Below, in pieces: positions 57,335 to 64,000 of a stretch of DNA of 64,000 bases. Every line of letters begins with the position of its first letter. Positions within the stretch are counted from its first letter, which is position 1. The translations under genes were made by a program, and so were the position numbers. The DNA is from Capsicum annuum (Eukaryota > Streptophyta > Magnoliopsida > Solanales > Solanaceae), in the NCBI RefSeq assembly GCF_002878395.1, contig NW_025856126.1, positions 115,503-179,502 on the forward strand, written 5' to 3'. Below the pieces are notes generated by a model, which searched no databases, was not told the DNA's origin, and worked only from the letters and a program-made list of their open reading frames with translations.

Positions 57335-57485
57335 TTTCCTAAAAAGAATAACAACAACAAACAACAACAAACCCACTGTATTCCCACATAGTGAAGTCTG
57401 GGGAGAGTAAAATGTACGCAGTCCATACCACTACCTCCGGAGAAGTAGCAATGCTGTTTCCGATAAACCCCCGGCTCAAGATAAG
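57335..57485 (-). mobile_element. Au-type SINE, 3' part
   Basis: The minus strand reads GAGCCGGGGGTTTATCGGAA, ACAGCATTGC, TGGTATGGACTGCGTACATT, CTCCCCAGAC and ends in (GTT)n. This is the order of the Au SINE consensus found across angiosperms. The 5' tRNA-derived boxes are missing or unrecognisable. Confidence 0.75.
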
Positions 57486-57534
57486 ATAAGTCATCAAAAA
57501 CGTACACAAAGCATGGAATAATATGGCATGACAT

Positions 57535-59235
57535 AAATATTTAACAGATGGGTATTTAATGAAATTAAATTATTTTAATTATTTTTTTAATTTATATAAA
57601 GTTCATTATTTAATTTATATATTGGTAATTTCTTTATGTGAAAATTTATATTTCGTTAATTTCTTTAAAGATTAAAAAGATGTAAAGTGAAAATACCTTT
57701 TTAGAATAAATGTATGTTTATTTTGCAAATCAAATTCAACCAATTTATATTATAATTCAAATACTTTTTTTCATTATCTTATTTTTCAAAATTAAAAAAA
57801 TACTTTTATGTAAAAATAATTAAAGTATTAGGATTAAAAATTTAAAGTTAGGGTTTAATTCAATCGAAATAATTTAATTTCGTTAAGGGGGGTATTTTTG
57901 AGCCAAATATTTAACAGAGAGGGTATTTAACGAAATTAAATTATTTTGATTATTTCATTAATTTATATAAAGTTCATCATTTAATTTTTTTTCCTTAATT
58001 TCTTTGAGTGAAAATTTATATTTCGTTAATTTCTTTAAAGATTAAAAAGATGTAAAGTGAAAATACCTTTTTAGAATTATGTTTATTTTCCAAATCAAAT
58101 TCAACCAATTTATATTATAATTCAAATACTTTTTTTTCATTATCTTATTTTTAAAATTAAAAAATACTTTTATGTAAAAAAATTAAAGTATTAGGATTAA
58201 AAAGTTAAAGTTAGGGTTTAATTCAATCGAAATAATTTAATTTCGTTATAGGGGGTATTTTTGAGCCAAATATTTAACAGAGGGGTATTTAACTTAAATA
58301 ATTTCGATTATTTCATTAATTTATATAAAGTTTATCATTTAATTTTTATTTCCTTAATTTCTTTAAGTGAAAATTTATATTTCGTTAATTTCTTTAAAGA
58401 TTAAAAAGATGTAAAGTGAAAATACCTTTTTAGAATAAATGTATGTTTATTTTCCGAATCAAATTCAACCAATTTATATTATAATTCAAATACTTTTTTT
58501 CATTATCTTATTTTTAAAATTAAAAAAATAGTTTTATGTAAAAAAATTAAAGTATTAGGATTAAAAAGTTAAAGTTAGGGTTTAATTCAATCGAAATAGT
58601 TTAATTTCATTAAGGGGAGGGGTACTTTTTAGCCAAATATTTAACAGAGGGGTATTTAACGAAATTAAATTATTTCGACTATTTCTCTAATTTATATAAA
58701 GTTCATCATTTTATTTTTATTTCGTTAATTTCTTTAAGTGAAAATTATATTTCATTAATTTCGTTAATTTATATTTTGTTAATTTTTTTAAAGATTGAAA
58801 AGATGTAAAGTGAAAATACCTTTTTAGAATAAATGTATGTTTATTTTTCAAATCAAATTCAACCAATTTATATTATAATTCAAATACTTTTTTTCATTTT
58901 CTTATTTTTAAGATTAAAAAAATACTTTTATGTAAAAAAATTAGAGTATTAGGGTTAAAAAGTTAAAGTTAAGGGTTTAATTCAATCGAAATAATTTAAT
59001 TTTGTTTATGGGAGGGGTATTTTTGAACCAAATATTTAACAGAGAGGTATTTTTTACCCATTTCAAATAGTTCAGGGGTATTTTTGATTCTTTTCCGAAT
59101 TTCATTAGAGGGAGGGGTATTTTTGAGCCAAATATTTAACGAAGGGGTATTTTTGAGCGAAAAATCTAATGAGGAGCATTTTTGATCTATTTCAGATAGT
59201 TCAGGGGTATTTTTGAGCCTTTTCCGTTGTTTTTA
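57535..59235 (+). repeat. ~365-bp tandem array, four units plus partials
   Basis: Units begin with AAATATTTAACAGAGGGGTA at 57535, 57905, 58268, 58635 and 59030 (spacing 370, 363, 367, 395). Each contains GATGTAAAGTGAAAATACC, CAAATCAAATTCAACCAATT and GGGTTTAATTCAATCGAAAT. The last part is several short GGGGTATTTTTGAGCC repeats. No ORF. Confidence 0.9.
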
Positions 59236-60360
59236 TCTTGAAAGCAAATCTATTATGATCGTAATTCTAAAGCCAATTGCCTTTTTTAGATTGATATCTC
59301 CCATTTCGGTTCAAAGCAAGCCCGAAATTAAATTTAATCATTCTCCAAACTAAGTTTTACTGGAAACCAACAACAATACCAATACGGGCTCAAAACCCCC
59401 CGACGAATCCGTTTTCAACAACAACCACACATCTGAAATGAAATTAAATTAGAACTCACTTTAGGAGTCAAACGCGTAAAGAGAAAAGGAGAGGAAAGGG
59501 GATAATGGCACACATATCTGGATACTCACATACAAGATCATCTTTCAACATGACAAAACAAGAGCTGGTTAAAACAAAAATCCTATATCCATGACACTTT
59601 GATACGAGATAAAGGGAAATTGATGAAAACAAAGGGAGAGATATCGTACCTTATCTGGTGCAGCGAAATCGCGGCTTCAAATGTCAAGATTCCAACTATA
59701 CACTCAACTTCGAGATTTTGAATTTGAACCAAAAATCGAAAAGGAAACCCTGTTTACCTGAAACCAAACCTCCGAATTTTAACCTATATTTTTCACACTG
59801 TTTTTGAGTTTTTTCTCTCTACTTTTTGAGCCTTTTGTTTTCTCTTCCTTTTTGAATTTTTCCCTGTTACCCCTTTCTTAAAACCTTGTTCTCCTCTATT
59901 TTTTTTCTCTCACTGCTAACAAATACTGGCTTTCACTCTCTTCTTAGTTTTCACTCATTTTTTTCCTTTTTTCGTTCCTTCGCCTCTTCCCTTCCATAGA
60001 AACGAATGACCCATATTTATAGGCACAAATCCGGACTTGAAATACGGATTTGAAACCTCAGAATAAAAAAAATGGGAAGGAGGAGATTTGAATTTTGAAA
60101 CCAACCCCCCTAAACCTTAGCTTCTTCAGAGATTTGATGTCGAATCCATAGAGATTTTCCTCTTTTTCGTTCTTGCATGAACTTGGGGACTGGTTCTCTG
60201 ATTTGATGAACTCACGGGTTGAGAAGGCCAAAAGTAGAAGGATATTAACAGGGAGTGGCAGGCGGCGGCCAGGCTAGGGTGGATTAGGGGTTTCTATTTT
60301 GGGTAGGGTGGAGAGGGGTGGTAAAGATGGAAGAAGACATGCTTGACAACACTTTAATTT
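59236..60360 (-). promoter_or_regulatory. Minus-strand promoter-like segment with leader and splice donor
   Basis: On the minus strand a TATA box CCTATAAATATGG (60011-60023) is followed by a purine-rich, ORF-poor leader to about 59762 and a donor-like TTTCAG/GTAAACAGG (about 59756). A GC-richer stretch with CGGCGGCCAGG-like bases (60255-60275) lies upstream. It resembles the 5' end of a gene or an LTR promoter, but I recognise no product downstream, where the 365-bp array follows. Confidence 0.35.
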
Positions 60361-60611
60361 CAGAATGACCTACTTTTTTTAATATGTTTTAAAAAATAAT
60401 TCCTCTTGTTTTTTTACAACACTTTAATTTCAATTTTTCACTTAACATACTTAAAATCATAAAATTAAATAATATTTGATATATTTGACATAAATTTAAT
60501 TTAAGATCATAAAAAGTCAATCTAATCATATCACAAAATTGATCTACCCACCACTAAAGAGACATTGCATAGCCAATGAAAATAAAAAATAGGTCACACT
60601 CGGGAGCCGTA

Positions 60612-60810
60612 TTTTGCATTTAATATATGTGCTTATAATTTCCAGCATCCCAATCCCCTTTATAGGAAAATCAACATATAGCTCAAACATGTCCAATTAT
60701 ATATTTACTTTGTGTTATTTTTATTTATCACATTTTGATTTAATTTATGTAGTAAAAAAATAATTAATATGATTATTTTATTAAATTTCTTAGAATGTTT
60801 TAGAAATATT
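60612..60810 (+). repeat. Third copy of the MAGLQ-downstream segment
   Basis: Matches 13880-14080 and 48355-48555 (TTTCCAGCATCCCAATC, ACATGTCCAATTA, TTAGAATGTTTTAGAAATAT) with about 10 percent change. It stops where the inverted-repeat element starts. Confidence 0.7.
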
Positions 60811-62276
60811 TTGTAGTGATGATAAAAACTGTTTAACCCACAATTGCAACTATAACAAAATAATTCCATCAGCACTACAAAATATTTCATCATCACTATT
60901 ATCCAAAATATAATTATGTCATTTAAATATTTGACAATAGAAAAAATTCACTAATGCACAACCATGAATAGAACATATCACAGCTCTAACAAAACAGATC
61001 AATCCAGCAGCAAATCATAAAGGAATGAAGACTCACCAATCTATCACAAGATATCCTAAATTAAAAAGTAAACTACGCTTGATTTTTGCAAATAAATAGT
61101 ACAGGTGACAGGTTGTTGTTTGATGCGTTCTACTATAGTCTTTTTACTCACACTGTCCATGTTAAATTTTCTGTAATCAGCTATCTTGAGTATTTCCTGC
61201 ATAAAAAAACAAATGATAAAGATAAAAACTTTTACTGAACAATACAAAGAATTACAGTTACACACCGCATCACGTGTCGTTTTGCATTTACTCCTTGCCC
61301 TAATAAAGGATAATCTTCCTCCTTACATCAGCCTTGTTGCTTGGTAAATCGATATGTCATTGTACAGCTAAAAGGGAAACACTTATTTTTCTTCAATTTT
61401 TTTGTAAGTTTCAATGCAATCAATCAATTGTTGTCCATGTTTGAACAGCAACTGAGGGGTGGTATTCAATCATGCATTCAAACAGTTGTTGTCCAAGTTT
61501 GAATAACAACTGATTGACTGTATGTTTGAACACTACCCAATGACTGAAACTACTAAAAGAATAGAAAAAAATGAGTGTTTCCCCTTTTAGCTATACGATG
61601 GCATATCGATTTGCTAAGTAACAATGATTATGTAAGGAAAAAGATTATCGCTTCATTAAGGCAAAGAGTAAATTCAAAACGCCATATGACACAGTGTGTA
61701 ATTGTAATTCTTTATACTGTTCAGTAAAAGTCTTATCATTACCGTTTGTTTTTTATGCAGGAAATATTCAAGATAGCTGATTACAGAAAATTTAACATGG
61801 CCAGGGTGAGTAAAAAAACGATAGAAGAATGTATCAAACAACCTATCATGTATACTATTTATGTCTACCCCAGTTTTAACAACCACATCAGAGAGGTTCT
61901 TATCTATATTTTTCAATTAATGTACACTTTTAGTATATGGGTATCTTCTAATTTTCTTGCTAGTTTCTTAAATATAGAGAGTTTAAGATGGGACTATAAG
62001 GGGTTTACAAGAATCAAGCGTAGTTTGCTTTTTAATTTAGGATATATCGTGAGAGAAGTAATGATTTTTTTTTACTGCCAAATTGATCTGTTTTGTTAGA
62101 GTTGTGATTGAGATGTGTTCTAATTATGTGAATTGATACTAAAATGACAACTACATTTTAGATAGTAATGATTATCAAACTATTTTGTAATAATGATGGA
62201 ACTATTTTGTGACAATTGTAATTGTGGGTCAAATAGTTCTTATCATCACTACAAAATATGTCTAAAACATTCTAAA
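60790..62276. mobile_element. Long-inverted-repeat element 1
   Basis: The two halves pair across a centre near 61.5 kb: TTAGAATGTTTTAGAAATAT at the left with ATATGTCTAAAACATTCTAA at the right, TTGTAGTGATGATAA with TTATCATCACTACAA, AAACTACGCTTGATTTTTG with AAGCGTAGTTT, and GCTAAAAGGGAAACACTTA with GTGTTTCCCCTTTTAGC. Each arm carries a segment with an acceptor-like TTTTTTATGCAG followed by GAAATATTCAAGATAGCTG. No transposase seen. Confidence 0.8.
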
Positions 62277-64000
62277 TAATAATTCACCAACATACAACCA
62301 ATGAGTAGAACACATCACAATCACAGCTCTAACAAAAAAAATCAATCCAGAAGCAAAAAAATTCACTTCACGAAAGAATGAAGGCTCATCAATTTATCAC
62401 ACAATATACTAAATTAAAAAGTAAAATACGCTTGATTTTTGCAAATCTCTTATAGCCCCAGGTTGTTAAAACTGGATAGACATAAATAGTACACAAAGGA
62501 ATGAAGACTCATCAATTTATCAGACAATATACTAAATTAAAAAGCAAACTACGCTTGATTTTTACAAATCCCTTATAGCCCCAGGTTGTTAAAACTGGAT
62601 AGACACAAATAGTACACGTGACAAGTTGTTGTTTGATACGTTCTTCTATACTCTTTTTACTCACACTGTCATGTTAAATTTTTTTATAATTAGCTATTTT
62701 AATATTCTCTGCATAAAAAAAACAAACATAAAGATAAAAGACTTTTACTGAACAGCACAAAGAATTATAGTTACACACCGCGTCACGTGGCATTTTGCAT
62801 TTACTCATTGCCCTAATAAAGCGATAATCTCCATTCTTACATAAACCCTATTTCTTAGTGAATCAATATGTCATTGTACGACTAAAAGGGATACACTCAT
62901 TTTTCTACAATTTTTTGGCAGTCTCAGTGCAGTCAATCAGTTGTTGTCCATGTTTGAACAGCAACTGATTGGTAATATTTAATCATGCAGTCAAATAGTT
63001 ATTGTCTAGGTTTGAACAGCAACTGATTAACTGTAAGTCTGAACACTACCCAATGACTGAAACTACTAAAAATTGAAGAAAAAAAAAGTGTTTCCCTTTT
63101 AGTTGTATGATGGCATATCAATTTTCTAAGCAACAAGGCTTATGTAAGAAAGAAGATTATCGCTTCATTAAGACAAGGCTTATGTAAGAAAGAAGATTAT
63201 CACTTCATTAAGACAAGGAGTAAATGCAAAACGCCACATGACGCGGTGTGTAATTGTAATTCTTTAAATTGTTCAGTAAAAGTCTTATCTCTATCCTTTG
63301 TTTTTTATGCAGGAAATACTCAAGATAGCTAATTACAAAAAATTTAACATGGTCAGAGTGAGTAAAATGATGATAGAAAATCAAACAACAACCTGTCATG
63401 TGTACTATTTATGTACACCTCAGTTTTAACAACCACACTACAGGTTCTCATTTATCTTTTTAAATTAATCTTCACTTCTAGTCTGAAACAGCCTTTCTAC
63501 TTCTCTGGAGGTAGTGGTATGGATTGTGTACATTTTACGCTCCCCAGACCCCACTACATATTAATGTTCACTTCCACTGCATATTAATGTTCACTTCTAA
63601 TTTATGGATGAAACAACTTTTTTTCTTTTCCAGAGATAGTGGTATGGACTGCGTGCTTGTTTCTTAAATATAGAGAGTTTAAGATAGGGCTATAAGTGAT
63701 TTGCAAAAATTAAGCATAGTTTGCTTTTTAATTTAGAATATCATGTGATAGATCAATAAGCCTTCAGTACTTCGTGAGAGAAGTAGTGAATATTTTGATT
63801 TTTTTTTTGCTGTCGAATTGATCTGTTTGTTAGAGTTGTGAATGTGATGTGTTCTGGTTGTGTGAAATTTTTTTGTTGTCGGATACTAAGATGACACAAT
63901 TATATTTTAAAAATGATCAAACTATTTTGTAGAGATGATGGAACTATTTTGTGACAATTGCAATTGTGGGTCAAATAGTTCTTATCATCACTACAAAATA
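62277..64000. mobile_element. Long-inverted-repeat element 2, to window edge
   Basis: Repeats the whole structure of element 1, including CACCGCGTCACGTGGCATTT/AACGCCACATGACGCGGTG as paired arm sequence and the ending TTATCATCACTACAAAATA at the last bases of the window. It has an extra internal direct duplication of ~110 bp (about 62400-62500 and 62507-62617), one of ~35 bp (63140-63208) and SINE pieces. Confidence 0.78.
63490..63560 (+). mobile_element. Au-type SINE fragment inside inverted-repeat element 2
   Basis: CTCTGGAGGTAGTGGTATGG, TGTGTACATTTTACGCTCCC, CAGACCCCACTA match the Au SINE 3' half. A shorter piece (AGAGATAGTGGTATGGACTG) recurs at about 63632-63655, between two copies of TCACTTCTA. 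Confidence 0.65.

Noticed and set aside
61746..62099. Plus-strand ORF of 117 codons as an intact gene
   Set aside because: Lies in one arm of a palindromic element; only the first ~25 residues after the acceptor recur in the other arms, the rest is not conserved.

Overview
Plant nuclear DNA, AT-rich and built almost entirely of nested transposable elements with decayed gene pieces between them. TS-type and Au-type SINE remnants, Tekay/Del-like and Athila-like Ty3/gypsy elements and a CACTA (En/Spm) element with GACCACAAGTGGTC subterminal repeats suggest a repeat-rich Solanaceae genome, possibly pepper-like. The genus is an inference. No intact multi-exon host gene is visible. The only host-like ORFs without stops are two copies of a small MAGLQYYFF-type protein.

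The window is dominated by one old direct segmental duplication. Copy A runs from about 3066 to 16.7 kb, with parts to 20.8 kb. Copy B runs from about 29.8 to 51.0 kb, with rearranged parts to 53.0 kb. Both copies have the same order: a Tekay-like gypsy element, a calmodulin-binding-protein pseudogene, TS-SINE and MITE remnants, a short-LTR copia element, the MAGLQ gene, another MITE, and the left end of a CACTA transposon. The gypsy flank (ATAGC), copia TSD (CTATG) and CACTA TSD (TTT) sit at the same sites in both copies, so all three insertions predate the duplication.

Changes after duplication differ. In A, an Athila-like element (minus strand, 5' LTR at 1845-3065) cut into the gypsy, which also lost its integrase and most of its 3' LTR. 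The A CACTA is complete (14381-25493): 5' UTR exon, a 3.2 kb intron holding about 27 copies of a 76-bp repeat, a TNP2-type transposase and a TnpA-like gene. In B, the gypsy keeps both LTRs (29842-31447 and 37331-38935) but contains a nearly identical 1.24-kb block of copy A, including A's deletion junction and flank, so part of its RT/RNase H is present twice. The B CACTA is truncated; its transposase exon is inverted and followed by a Mutator transposase fragment, a TMEM245-like membrane-protein fragment and a tentative PEX5-like fragment.

Between and beyond the copies: a TTGCAAC minisatellite and a 1.68-kb long inverted repeat (27366-29041), a 365-bp tandem array (57535-59235), an Au SINE, a hairpin MITE, a minus-strand TATA promoter-like segment, and two adjacent long-inverted-repeat elements (60790-64000) carrying repeated exon-like pieces. 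Nothing here works as an operon or pathway; the window's content is a record of insertion, duplication, conversion and decay.
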